Part shown: one piece after another, positions 34,701 through 49,700 of the stretch
How the letters are laid out: each line of letters opens with the position of its first letter
Numbering within the stretch: position 1 is the first letter of the stretch
From: Owenia fusiformis
Lineage: Eukaryota; Annelida; Polychaeta; Sabellida; Oweniidae
Assembly: GCA_903813345.2 (NCBI GenBank)
Contig: CAIIXF020000010.1
Coordinates: forward strand, 3,957,169-4,021,168
DNA: 64,000 bases
Direction of reading: 5' to 3'
The notes under the pieces: model-generated
The model's input: the letters and a program-made list of their open reading frames with translations, nothing else
What the model was told of the DNA's origin: nothing
Databases searched by the model: none
Made by a program: the position numbers and the translations under genes

Positions 34701-37700
34701 CCTATATTTACAATTTTTCAAATTTTGGACTTGTTTTAAACCTTTAACTTCCTTAAAACCCATCTAAATTATGTTTTACATCTTAGTTCCACACTATAAA
34801 ACCATAAATATCATCATAGAGGGATGGATCTAGAAACTATAGGGATCAGCTATAGTCGTACACAAAATCCAGCTGTCAAAAATGTCAAATTCTTCGAAAA
34901 ATCAACAATTTTTTTCTCAGCTCCTACCTCTTCCATGGCTTTGCTTCTTTCAGGGTCACTAACCCTGCTATTGGGCACTTAATATAAATTTTTACAACCT
35001 CTTACAGTGTCTAATTGAAAAGTTAGAAACAAAATAGTAAGAAAATGAGTCACGGATTTGCCCCCTAGGGTACACACTTTGTACTAATATTCAAATTCTC
35101 TAGGAGTAATTAGCATCAATTATACTACAAATGATTCATATATATAATATCTATGTATGTCACTTACAAACATCAGAATATCTAAGGCTATTTAGTGTGA
35201 ACAATATTTTTCCCTGGGGTGGGGTGTTTTTGGGGGGTGGGGGTCTAACTCCTCAAAAAAAAGAACTTCCTACCACTCTGCGAAGCTATCACCTAGGTGG
35301 AACTTTCATCAAAGACTCTCCCCTACCTGAAAATGCTGCCAAACCAACTATACACCATTTATTGAGAATTTTCCTCCTCGCCCCTTGAGTAACTACTGTT
35401 ACATTTAATAGTATTGCTCTGAATTACACATGACTCGATAGAACAAATTAAGCACAGAAGCCATTCATTCAATATTCTAGAAAATAGGGAACAATCAAAA
35501 TTTACTGAATGAATAACGCAGCAATCAAAATAATTAATTGGCCAATCTAATCACCAAATAGACATTTTATAACAAGGTATTAAACAGCTAGCATAAATCA
35601 ATGGTTAATTTAATTTCTTCTGGAAAGGAGTTTTCCATTACCTACTCAAATATTTAGTTTATGTCACAGGTATAACTGTAACTTGTAGGATCCTGTTATT
35701 AATGGCAAAGCTATATCGGTACAGCGTTGATTAATTGACCAATATATGCTATGGGAGGTGGAAATGCAACAAATCCGGAAATTTCTGTTTGTATTTGAGG
35801 ATTTGAGTGACTATGATCTTTACATTCACAAGAGTATTCATATTAGTGTATCAAAACTTGAGACTGGTCTTCAAATGATCAAGCTTTACAATGAAAAAGA
35901 ATTGAAAAAGACTGGGGCACTTAATATATAATACAGGGTGTTTCATATGCATGCACCCTACTCTAAACTCATAAATGTAGCATTACGGTCACCATATCAT
36001 ATTACTTGTATATAAATTTAGAGTCAGTATTGCACATTTCTAAAAATATTACAATGGCAGAGCTAAGTCCACAATCAGTAAGTGTGACAACTGTGCACAA
36101 AGATATATGGACAGGATTCGTTCACTGACTTATGGGGGGATCAGGGACCATAGTTTTGATAGGTGGGCAATAATTGAACTGAAAAATGAGTTTTGAAAGT
36201 TTTTTGGGTCACCCTGTATCTATATATTCTTATAAATGGGGTAGCATTTTGGGGTCACCATATATCTTACTTCAGAATATATGATATTCTGTTAAAGGTG
36301 ACATGGGTCATTGTTTTCTGTGCTGTAACTGACACCTGATACAATATGGTAATAACAGCTAAAGCTCTTAATATAAAGGGACTTGTTTATGTTAACTCCT
36401 TAGGGAACAAATTGGTGTAAGGTTGTTCTTGTCTTTAATGAATCAAGGTGCAAGATCTTTGGTTTATATTTAGTCATTACTGTTACTGCAAAAATGACAA
36501 CAATAATTGGCCTGGCAGAGGATTCACAAGATCTCAACTCCTGTTTCTCAATTCACAAATAGTAAAATTACACTTAAATATATTAAAAACAGGACACTTT
36601 AACTGGTGTAAAACACAGTTCATCACCAGGCCATACCAGGTTATCGCACATATTGAGATCAATAAACACGGGGAGGTTTCTAACTGAACACATGTGAACC
36701 TAGATAAATGTAACACTATATTTTTGGAATAGCCCCCTCAATTATTTGGGTTGCATTTTTATGTCACCCAATTATTTCTCAAAAATGGCTAAGTCAAAAT
36801 TAGTATTAAATTGGGGGCTTGAATAAAATATTACTGTAGTGTATGCTTTGTAATTTTCCACCTCTAGCTATAGCTTAGACATTATTATCATGATTAATTA
36901 CTTTTATGTGCTTAAAGGGGTCAAGTCAAATAAGTGTCATTTGAAATTGAAGGTAATTTAGTATTGACAAGGTGTAAAATATTTTTCTGAGCGAAATAGT
37001 AAAGTCCATTTAAATAAACATGAAGAAAGAGAGGGAATAGTTTGTATGCCAAAAAACTGATTCACTTTATTTATGAAAAAGCACATTGATATTTTGAGAT
37101 GGTTCCTCACTCACCTTCTGTTGATTATTCACCAATGTTTCCAGGTATTTTATTATAATTGATTTGAAATCTTTCACTCTGTTGATATCAAATTTCCCTA
37201 TTTCTTTACGAATCGTTTTTGAGATCTCATCAAATTCCTTTTCACCTTTCTCAACTTTGTCTTCCCACTGAAATGAAGATACAAAATCTGTTTTAAAGTA
37301 GATAGAACATCATACGATAACCAAGCACATACTGGTGAGCCATTGGCAGCTTATTTCAATTTCTACACACAACATTCTTCAATCAGTTTACATTTTTCAA
37401 AATGTCACAAATCTTTAAATATGAACATTTTTGAGTCCAAACATTATATTCTCAGATCAGATAATTGTGAGCACCTTCTCTTGGAAAGACAGATATACAA
37501 GTAAATCGAACATATTTAATCTTGGCCCTCTATACTGTGCATGCCTACATTAATTAATTCACAAACAAATAACAAACAGGATTACCTTATTTCAATATTT
37601 AAAATATACCCTTAACCTTAATAGACAAGCTATTTCATCCTCTGACTATAATGAATGATTCTACAGGTCAAGATAAATCTTAAGCTACTTCCATGCAAGT

Positions 37701-40700
37701 TTCAATGTCAAATGTATTGTATCTACTTCAATACAGAGAATTCTATGTCAATGTGTTCTGATTACATATCTTTTATTGAACACTAACTAGATTAAAAAAT
37801 CATCTGTTATTTGTAGAGTGCACATGAAGTTTAGCTTTGTTAAGGGTGTTCAAAAAGTACAGACCTCAGTTATTTCAGCAGCGGCCATTGGAACTTTATC
37901 AGTCTTCCTGGCAAGCTCAAGTTTTGCCTTTGCTTCCCTCTTTCTACTGAGCATCACCTCAGCATCTTTCCAGGTCTTGTACACTTTAAATCTCTCATTG
38001 AAAACTTCCTAGAAATATCAAATAGGCATCTTATTAAAATTAAAAAGTATTTCTTTTATTCTTCCTAATCGACACAAGCCTTGGATGTACTCCAAACATC
38101 CTCCTTTAAATGAGGTTAAAAGAAGAGGGGGATTATATTCAATCAAAAATAACATCTCATCATAAAATTCTATTGCATATTTTAAAAATAAAATGTTTTA
38201 TTGAAAATTTCTTGATAGTAAACAAAGATGTTGTAATTCAACATATACTCCAATTAATTCATAAATACAATGTATATTCATCAGTGACAATTTAAAATTA
38301 ATCTACGGGTAAATGTGGTCATTAAGTATCTTATTTGAAGTATATAATATACCAATTAGTAATCTGGTAACGATATGCAGGCTAGTCACATTTTTCTATG
38401 TCCTCAGACAGTTCAACAAACTTAAAGACAAGGCATTAACATGCAAAATGTCACTACCTGTCTTTTGTTATAGGTGCCGACTGTCGACCATCAACTACAG
38501 ACCACCAAACACCATCAACAAAAAGGTTGGAGACTATAACAATGTCACCCCTTTTGGTGGGGACATAAAAACTGATTCTTTTACAATATTCCAAAACTAG
38601 AAACGAAAAATTTCCCCGAAATGATATCTAATTAGTTTAGAATATATACAGTCAAGTAGAAATATGAAAATATTAATATGTTCTAATACAAACTAGGGGT
38701 CACACGGTTTGAGATTTCACGGTTCGGTTCGGTTATTGTATTTCACAGTTCCGTTCGGTTCTGATTGCGGTTCTCACGGGCCTCGTGAAATGAGCAAAAA
38801 TATATGAAATTGATCCGAAAATCAGAAAACATACTAAGTGTGTCACATTGTTTTATTGTATTCATTATTGTAAGTTTCCAGTTTCACACAATGTTTGTTT
38901 GTTTGTTCAGTCTTTTTTCCCTGCCTCCCTCCCAAAATATCTGTGTGTTCACTGTGTTGATCTTCTTGTTTGATGTTCAAGTTTTTTCAACACATAAAAT
39001 AACTTGTCAACTGTTGGCAAAATTAGCACAGTACTTCACTAAACTGAATAAATGTTTTCTTTAGAAATATAACTTAAGTTCAACACTTTGCCAGGACTCA
39101 ACATGGATCAAAGGCGAACGTAATACACAGAACGTGACTCGTTCGCAAATTCAATGCATTCGGCGTTCGGCTTTTTACAGTATACTGTTCTATCAACCAA
39201 TAGAATTGCGCGAAATGTTTAGCGTAGGTCACTTCCGGGTCAATATGCCGGTGAAATTTATCAACATTTTCCTTTTGTTTTTGTTATCTGCCGTCTATAT
39301 CAGAAGATCGTCGTAAATATCAGGTATGGTTCGCATTATTGCATGATGATTAACGATTCCAGACGATGTTTAGTTAATTGGTATTACACGAAAGCTTGAA
39401 ATGGAGTTTAATTCCGAGTTTACATTTTTATTTTTTCTGAAGTGAAACTGAAAATGTCACGGTTCTTCAAGAACCGCGGTTTTCAAGATTGTGTGCGAGC
39501 TAACTGTCGTGGAGGTATGAACCGCGGTAACCGCAAGCCACGGTTAACCGTGTGACCCCTAATACAAACCCATACCTTGACTACACCTATTTCTCCTATA
39601 TAATCTTTAACCAGTTCAGAAAACAGGTAGAAGTCTGAATCTGATTGGTCTTGGACTACAGCTTCTACTTTCTCCTCTAGCTCAGCTAACTGTGAGAGGG
39701 CCCTAGATAAAGCTGTGTGCTCCTCTGCATTGCCCAACATGGCGGCACTTCTTGCAAATGTTGCTGTATGGACAGATAAATCTGAAACACAAAAATGAAT
39801 GTCACAAGAGTGGTGCTACAATTGGACCTTCTGCATCCAGACTTAATAAGCCATCAAAAAAAAGTAGCTTTATGAATTGACTTTATCGTAAAAAGATACA
39901 AAATGTCGGTATGAATAAAACTCAGTGGTAATTAGGGAGCAACCAGCGTAAAGAACAGTCTATATACCTTTCCTATTGTTGACTAAAGATTCTACACTTG
40001 CATGTAGCTTCTTCAGCTGGAGGTCCATTGCTTCTATCTGCTGGTGTTTCTCTTCAAACCACTGAAAATAAAGCACAATAGTATTCAATAGTGATCATTC
40101 TCATTGTTAAGTAGTTCGCGTGATGTCATAGTACTACGAAGTGTGATGTCATAGGAGTTGAAAATGTGATGTCAAAGTACCAGACAAGTGTGATGTCATT
40201 GTACTTAGAAATGAGATGTCAAAGTACCAGACTAGTGTAATGGCATAGTGCTAGACAGTGTTACGACAATGTGATTTTAGTGCAAAGATTGGCCTTGTGT
40301 AGGCACTCTTAAAAATCTGAAGAGTATGAAGTTGAAGGGCATAATTCTAGCCAGGGAATATGATACAATAATAACTTTGTCACACTGTAGTTGTAGTTTA
40401 TTTCCTTAGAACATTACTTTAAGAGTCAACAACAATACAGAAATACTGAAAAACATCACTGTTTATTGAACGAAGTCTCTATTTTAAATCCATGCAAAAC
40501 TGATATGACAACTAATAAGCCAGTATATACTGACAAAGCAAAATGAAAATGTCTATCTTAAAAACCAGGAAGGACTTTGGATATTTTTATACTACAGTAT
40601 ATTGTTTTAGTTTTGGTGATAGATTTCAAAGGGAATATTCAATTGCTCAGCAAGTAGGGGTAGATTACAAAAATGTATAATCTAATAAGGTGTTTTACCT

Positions 40701-43700
40701 AATTGTTGTAAGGAATGGAGGAGATTTGTACTATATTTAACTAAACTTTCAAGGATACTGAAAGAGAATAAATGAATGAATGGTGAAATTTTAAATGATA
40801 TCTGAATTTACAGGTACATGTTATGAATAGTATCTAATCAGAGGCTAAAAGGACTTTAACCCATCATATTTATTTACGATCCTTTGTTTATAATCAGTCA
40901 GATATCATCATTCTGCATATTGAAACCAAAATATCTTCAAGGAAATCTTCCAGGATGGGTATCATATGATAATAATGATCTTATTAATAATTTATAACTA
41001 CAATATGATCAGAATAAAGAAAATATATACATGTCTACAGCCAGACCCCCTCTATATTTCATCCATAAAGATTTTGACCTACCTTCTCTCGAAAATATGC
41101 TTTCCGTATTTTTTGATTTTTATAAAAGTAGCCATTTTTTAAAGGCAAACTTCACTGAAAAATTAAATAGTCCCGCCCCTCTGGTGTAATATTATGCTCC
41201 CCTGAATTTAAAAACTACCCCCAATGAATACTGGCTTTAAACCTGATGATATTTTCTAACGATTGAGCGTAGCGAATAAGTTTGAAAATTATTTAATACA
41301 GGTACTTCACACTGTTTTGATATCAGATTTGGAGAAGGTGTTCTATAGTTTGTTACGGGGGTGTATATTTGAGTATGTTCTGTTCTATTTAAGTGACGAC
41401 AAACGGTGGTATTGATTGAATGAGTTGTGAGTGATTTATGTTTAGGAAATAGGTTTTGAGTCATTCGGCTTTGTGACGCTAACATGGCAGCATTTGCTAA
41501 ATTTACCAAACAACTTTAAGGTTAACTGTTTTAAAATATTTTGTCAAATGTATTTTTACTTTGATATAAAGTTAGAAATAGTTTTTGTTTTAAGTAAATT
41601 GTGTGTTTCGAATTCTTAAATCCTACAAACGCCAATTTCATCTTAGGGGTAGGTGGACCTCCTTGTATATAAAAACAAAATGTACAAGGTACCTTTCGCA
41701 CTTTGCAAAAGGGGTCGCCGCGAGGTTGGCATTAAAGAATTCAATTATTAGCCTACAGGGCATAAGTACTGTAAATATAATACTAAGAAATTGTATACAG
41801 AGTATGTAAGCAAGGTTTCCGAAACCACATGAATGTAAAATGTAAATTATAGGCAGGAATTGAGATAAAAAGCTGGATAAAAAGCTTTGCCTCCGAGGCA
41901 TATGGAACGAGTTTAATGTTTGGGCAAGGAGTGACCATATATTTGTTAATTTAATTCATAACTGAGATAAAAAGCTGGATAAAAAGCTTTGCCTCCGAGG
42001 CATATGGAACGAGTTTAATGTTTGGGCAAGGAGTGACCATATATTTGATTATTTATAATTTCAGACGAGACTCGTCTCTGAGACGTTTGTGGAGCTATAA
42101 AAGATTACTATTTATACATTATAAGATTTGAGATATTTGCCTCCGAGGCTAAATAATGATTTCATTTTGAAATTTGTCAAAAGAATTAAGTCCCATGAAT
42201 CAATATTGGACTATTATGGAGTTTTTGCCTCAGGAGCATCTGGAGATAAGGAATATTTGGTATTATAAGTTTACCTCTGGAGAACACGTACTTTAGAAGT
42301 TAATAGAATCTTAATATATGCCAGGATTATGATCAGATCATTGGACTATTATTGAATTTTGCCTCCGGGGCATATGTAGATAAGGATTGTTTTATATTAA
42401 AAGTTTACCTCTGAGGAATAATCTACTTTAGAAGTTGAAAATGTAATATTTACAAAATGTTTTGTATGCCAGGATTATGATCAGATCAATTGAACTAGTA
42501 TTTAAGTTTGCCCATCGGGGCATCTATGCATAAGTAATATTTAATATTAAAAGTTTACCTCCGAGGGATGTGTACTTTAGAAGTTAATAATATAATATTT
42601 AACAAAATATGGATTCATATGCCAGGATTAAGATCATTGGACTATTATTGAATTTTGTCTCCGGGCATCTGTAGATAAATATTGTTTTTATATTATATGA
42701 CTGTTTACCTCTGAGGAATAATCCACTTGAGAAGTTAGAAAATATGATATTAATAATATGGCTTTTAATACCGGGACTAAGATCAGGCAATTATTGAATA
42801 TTATTGAATTTTGCCTCCGGGGCATCTGTAGATAAGGATTGTTTTATATTATAAGTTTACCTCTGAGGAATAATCCATTTTAGAAGAATTAGAAAATAAT
42901 ATTAATGATATGGCTTTAAATGCCGGGATTAAGATCATGTCATTGGACTATTATTGAATTTTGCCTCTGGGGCATCTGCACAATATTTGATATAAAACGT
43001 TAACCTCTGAGGGATTTAGAAGTTGATTACAGAATATTAATGATATATGGCTTTCTATGCCAGGATTATGATCCGATCATAAGTCCGGGACACCTCCGAG
43101 GTGCTGCCCAAAGGGTCATTGTGTATGTGGAGTTTGTATGTACGATATTATCATAGGCCAATAAATAGCGACATAGCGGCACATAAGAGCCAATGCAAAT
43201 TTATATGGTGGTTGTGTTCTTTTAAGATTTAAGTACGGAGGACCAGTTTTAATATATATTACACTGGGGTTGGGCCAACTGGGATATTTCTTGTATTCAT
43301 TTTAAAATGAATAAGACAATTCTAGGAAAGATACATAACTACTGGTGCAAATTAAATCATCATACACGGGTTAAAATTAATGACTCACCGCTACGTTGAA
43401 CTACAAAATAAGAAATTGCTACATAAGGTTATTATGTGTGCAAAGAAACACATCAAGCAAGCCAACAACTTGCCCTCTCACATTAGCATGCAACTAAAAC
43501 ACACAATGCTGACACAACGTTTACACTACAATAACCCAGGCCACTGAAAGCAAATTGTTTTCAATATATGAATCTGATTTTGCCACATTGACTTTTGTCA
43601 GGGAGGGTTAGCTGGATTGAAAAGTTAATATAAGAAATACAAAATAAGAGTCAGAGTTACAAAACCTAACATTGTATAATTAAACCAGAACAACGGCAAC

Positions 43701-46700
43701 GCCAAAGCGTAGCGAATCCCATCGAACAGCTATGGATGGCATTTTTACAAACAAAGTATATACCAAAAATGGCAGCCATTTTTCAAAATGGCCGCCTTCT
43801 ACCAAAAGTGTCATTAAACCATGTGCCATGCTTATAACAAAATCGGTCCACTACTTTTCAAGTTATAGCAAAAAACGTTAAAATGGCGGCCATTTTTCAA
43901 AATGTCATATGACAGTGTGTCAAGCTTATAATATTCGCATACCAAATATGAACAAAATCGCTCCACTACTTTTCGAGTTATAGTAAAATACGTTAAAATG
44001 GTGGCCATTTTGAAAATGGCCGCCTTCTACCAAAAGTGTCATTAGACAGTGTGCCATGCTTATAGTATTCACATACCAAATATGAACAAAATCGCTTCAC
44101 TACTTTTCGAGTTATAGTAAAATACGTTAAAATGGTGACCATTTTTCAAAATGGCGGCCATTTTTCAAAATGGCCACCTTCTTCCAAAAGTGTCTTTAGA
44201 CAGTGTGCAATGTTTATAGTATTCACATACCAAATATGAACAAAATCGCTCCACTACTTTTCGAGTTAGAGCAAAATTCGTAAAATAATGAGTAAAGGCC
44301 ACCATTTTTAAAGATGGCTGCCATGTGCTTCTTTAATATCTACATTTCTAGCTTTATTAATGTCCTATATAATTTTTTTACATCTAAAACATATTGCTAT
44401 TACAGTTTTACATATTGCACCTAAATTACTGTAAATTTGGCACTAAAATGGCCGCCATTTTGAAATGAGTGGCCATTTTGAAAATCGGCTTTCGAGCAGA
44501 ACTTCTACCCCCATAGGGTATATGTGTATAAAATATGAACAAAATCGGGCCAACGGTATTTGAGTTATTGCCCGGACGGATGGACGGACGGACGTACGTA
44601 CGGACGGACGGACGGACGTACGTACGGACGGACGGACGGACGGAGGCGTTCCCTATATCCCTCCAAACTTCGTTCGATGGGATAATTACTAGCTTATAAC
44701 TGTTTTTATGCAATATCCAGCTTGTGGAATTGATATGATCAAGACAGAAGTGAATTACACAGTTGTGACAATTTTGAGCAGCTTTACAGGTGACACTTTT
44801 AAAATAAGATTGAATACAATAAGAGGGGGACACCAAACAGTTGGTAACAATTAATAATGAATATAACAAGATTTAGATTATCTTGAACAAAATGACTTGT
44901 TCATACAATTCAAAAGTACATTTCTTTTAGGAGTATCTTGTACAATAACTTTTAACAGTGCATTTGATGAGCATAGACATATTTCATGACAGGAATAGAA
45001 GTAGGCATTGATAATGAGTAGAGATAATGGGTACAGAACATCGAACAAGTTTGCTTCCATAGTTAAAGACTGAATGATATTGAACAACAAATTTGCTTCC
45101 ATTAGCCTGGTGGACATCTAATGAATATGTTCCCACTACCTGATAATCATCACTCGACTGTTCCCACAGTTCAAAAGGTATAAGTTGGCAAAAATAAGGT
45201 TGGAAATAAAATCCAGGTAATCTCTAGAATAAGAGTTTACATATATGGGGTTGCCTATGTTTCAGGTAATTGAACCGCCATATTAAATACCCAGGTGAAA
45301 AGCATGACAGTATTAAAGCATGATATATAATACAGTATAGGGAATATACAGTTACATTTTGTGTATTCAAATAACAGCTTAATCATGAATACAAGCTAGA
45401 AGCTTATATGGATGATAAAATAGCAATTCAGTCTTGTCTTCACACTGTATTATCTCATCTCCATTAATGAGAACAAATACCCTTAGTATATTGGTCTTCT
45501 TTAATAAAATAAGGAATGAACAATAAGTATCCATTATAGGCATCAGTATGTCAGTATTTCATAATTGGCGAATTTCTATTAAATAGTGACAGGGTTCTGA
45601 AGTAAGTTTTAGTTTTCTGGTTTTAATTATTCACAATTTAAATCAATATTGCCCAACCCTGATTATCTTTAATTTTGAGTTGGGTTGGTAAGTAACACAT
45701 CATATACCAAATATCTTAACTCTTCTTTTCCTAGCTAGAGTAGAGCTGATGAGATCATTAGTTTGTTAAAAGTTTACCACTCACTCATTCATGGTCCACA
45801 ACAGAACTAATAGGATCCCACAATAAGAATATTTTCCAATTTTAATGCAATATCAACAAATTGTGGGACACCTAACCAGAACCCTCAGTTGACTATCTAA
45901 TACTCAGAATTCTGGAACCCCCTAAATGGTACCTTTTTACTTGATTCAACATTACAAAGAATGATGTATCATCACAATTATTATCATAGTCTAACATCTT
46001 CAGATTCTCACAGAGCCAAGAAGAGCACCATTTAGACCATCAATGGAGGGTTTCAATTCAAATTCCATCACCAAATATCACAAAGTAAGCAAAACATTAC
46101 CTGATCTCCTTCATCCATTTTGAATGTCATTTTACCGACAGAGTCCCCAATTTTGTTGATGAGCCTCATCATGCTAGCACCACTGATGGCTTGCGTGTTG
46201 GTGGCCTTGGGGAGGTCGCCTTCTTTCTCAAGAAACTCTCGGAAATCACTGTCATCTCGTAGGATTGGATGAGCAGCTGTACGATTAAGGTATCTAAAAT
46301 AGAAGTAGAGAAGGATATGGTATTTTGAAATGGTTGATGAGTAAGATGCGGTATCTAAAATGGTAGCACATATAGAAATTGTATTAGAAATGGGAGAATA
46401 ATAAGATATAAGTAGTATCTGAAATGGTAGAATCAAGTCAGACATAGCATCTGAAATGGTTAAATATGAAATGGTGGTCAGCATAAAATCATAGTTGGTG
46501 TATGACATACAGTCTTTAAACAATGTCAGTATGTGGTATATTCTTCCTTAAATGGGATTATAAAGAGCTACAGTACAGTATTAAATGGTTAAAAGGGCTT
46601 ATTTAGCACACTATAGTATAAAAGAGGATGATACCTTTCTAGTGCTGCTCTCCTGACTTGCACAAACTCCCTGGTACCGGACTCATCTTTGGCCATCTTT

Positions 46701-49700
46701 ACTTTGGTCATTCCTGTAAAAGAAACAGTAAATATAGGCCAGAGTGATATGAAAGTATCATGTAATGAGAATACAAAGGGGGTATACAACAGTAAAATAT
46801 GAAAAATGGTGTTTAGTTTTTTAAAACTCAAGAATATAGTACCAAGTTCGATGGCACTTAAAGGAGTCTAGATAATCCCAAAAAATAAATAAAACAAGCA
46901 AATGCTTTTTAACACTTTTTGGTAACTATTTTGTTTATCAACAATAACATAAATATGTTAACATTATTGAAGAGTTCTTCATTGTTTTACAACACTAGAG
47001 ATAGTTATGCTGGTCAATGGGATGGTGAATTAAACCAAACTATTTATTCTACTTATTTATATCTATGAGGCTCTCCTGCCCCTTCATTTCCTATTTTTCC
47101 ATTATATTATCCATTATTATTTTTCCATTATATTATCCATTATTATTTTTCCATTATATTATTCCATTATATATCTCTGACAAGTAGTACGATAATGAAT
47201 AATTACTAATTAGAGAAGTCAAATCATGAAGCTTAAGTGTTTCTGAACATGGTATACATACCTACTAAACTTTTCTCTGGCGCAGGTGGCACAAGACGTC
47301 CAAGATGAAGATGTTTCTGAGCAAGTTTCTCATGCAGGCCTAGGAAATCACTAAATCGTCTCAAAACAGACAATTCAGGAGATTTAAACTCTGGAATGGT
47401 GCTCTGAAAGGAGATTGTAGAAAACTGAGGGTCACCTATTCAAATGTTTGTAAAGTCCATTGTTCTCCTACTATGACATGCATTACAACGAATGTATTTG
47501 AAACCCCCTTGTCAAAGTACCACTGTTGTTTAAAATGAAAACTTGATGACTTTTTAATAAATTAGGGCATGTTCACTTTTATTATACAGTTAGGTTTTTT
47601 GCCATCAACATGACTCAAAGTTCCTACCAAATGAGAATTGGTCTACATAACATTATCTAAGTTATTATCCAGGCGAATTGATGTACAGATGGACTATATA
47701 TACTACTGTACATAAACTACACACCTTTGTGTTTACGCTGTATGCCATATATGAACTCAATCCATCTCCAACCTTCTGTGGATTGTTGACTGTGATCTCT
47801 ATGGTAAACTGGTCTCCACTTTCCTCCTCTTCAATCTATAACAAAATAATAACAAGGCATTAACATGCAAAATGTCACAACCTGCCATTTGTTACAGACA
47901 CAGACTACTGAACACGGAACACCAACCTCAGAATGATCTCCACAAAAAGGTGGAGACTGTATAATACAATATAAATTACAGCTAAAAACTTCTTGAAACC
48001 CTTTTTCATAAATTTTCAATATATATTTATACTTGATGATGCATCTTTCCCAGATATCATATTGGTGGTTAGGAAATTGGATGAGCTCGTTGTAAAAAAT
48101 GCTTGACATGTATATGTAACTCCAAAGTAAGAATCAAGAAAAAAATGTATGAGACTATATAATACAATATAGGACAATGTAATTACAGCTAAAAACTTCA
48201 CGAAATCCTTTTTCATATAAATTTTGTACATGTCTTTATACTGTATATGTATGTTTGCAATTCAAATGAGAAGATCAAACTCAACAAAGCATTATTCATG
48301 TTTCAAATATGCCCTTGTGTTTATCTGAGCCTCATCAGGAAATAAAAAGGACAAGGTAAGGACCTGCTCAGACATGTTAAGTCATATTTTCTTAGTCAAC
48401 AGATTGTAGTAGTTTATTAGACTGTGGTGAACCTCAAAAACCTAAAAGCCTATTGAGCATCCCATATAAGATTTGCACATTGTAGAATATTAATATTGTT
48501 AAACTGACCTCATCCTGAGTCTGAGCCTCTGGCTCCTCCTTTGGTGCAGAAGGCTCCTCTTTGGGGGTTTCCTTTTCAACAACAGGTGTTTCAGTTTTTA
48601 ACTCGGCTGCAGGTGGATCACTTGCTTTCTTCTCAGCTGCGATTGGATCACTTGCTTTCGTCCCTGGTATCTCATCATCAAGTGTTATTTCAGTTGTATC
48701 CCCTAAAGTTAAAAATGGCTGATTATGAATAAAATTATGAATGATATACTGAATGTTGTTTACATATAGTATTCCTCAAGAGAATACTCATTTACATTGT
48801 ACAATTGTATTATTGATGAAACTAGATAACGGCAACTCCGCGGAGTAGCAAATCCCAACGAACAAAATATCAATTACCGAATTCCAATCAATTATACTCA
48901 TTACTTTGGTTGAAAATGAAAAAATTAGATTTTAGAATTGCGAATTCCTGCAAAGCAGCCATTTTGAATTTTCTGAGGTACAAATCTGAAAAATAATACC
49001 ATAATTCTGATCTACTCCAAAATTCCTTCAATTTGAGTATAATATAGCCATACTTTGAAGGGATCGAAAAATTATTGCGAAATCGTACATTAGACAGCCA
49101 TTTTGAACTTTACGAGGCTCCAATCAGAAAAAAGATACAATATTTGCAATCTACTCTTAATTGCCTTTCATTTGAGTATAATAAAGCTATAGTTCAGAAA
49201 GATCTAAAAATTAGCGAAAATTTCTGTTTTCCTGTCCCCCAATACATGGCCCCTGGGGGTCAGGATGAAAAACACAGAATATATGTGAAATAAATAAATG
49301 TTGTGAATACACTACCAAAATTTCAAACAATAATATTAATTACTTTGGTTTAGAATGAAAAATTTATGATTTTTGCGAAAAAGTCCCGTCATTTTTAAAG
49401 CGGCGGCCATCTTGAAAAAAATTTTTTTTGCGTAAAACTATTCACCAATATACATCTTTCCACTAAATATGAAGAAAATCTGTCAGCTAGTATTTGAGTT
49501 ATCTTCCGGACAGACGGACGGACTGACGGACAGACGGACTGACGGACAGACAGACGGACGGACGGAGGGCTTCACTATATCCCTAACAAACTTCGTTCGT
49601 TGGGATAATTACTAATAGGTAAAGGCCAAAGTTTAACATGTATAGTTCAGCATATGACACAAATGACATTTCTTCTACAATATAAAAATTTATGAATACA

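Larger units (their letters stand above)
29263..35393. mobile_element. 6.1-kb element with ~1.2-kb inverted repeat arms in SNX intron 11
   Basis: The left arm (29263 to about 30500, with decayed continuation to 31075) and right arm (about 34100 to 35393) are nearly identical in opposite orientation. Both start TTACTCAAGGGGCGAGGAGG. Each contains the same 85-codon ORF shadow, then about five tandem units of ~183 nt (CTAGATCCATCC occurs at 29821, 30004, 30187 and 30368). The left arm alone carries two inserted foldbacks. The 2.4-kb centre has no ORF. AACTT/AACTA beside the ends is a possible short target duplication. Superfamily unknown. Confidence 0.8.

Noticed and set aside
44426-44869. 147-codon minus-strand ORF with RPSVRTYVRPSVR repeats
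   Set aside because: Produced by the (GGAC)n microsatellite of repeat family T; a well-known kind of spurious ORF.
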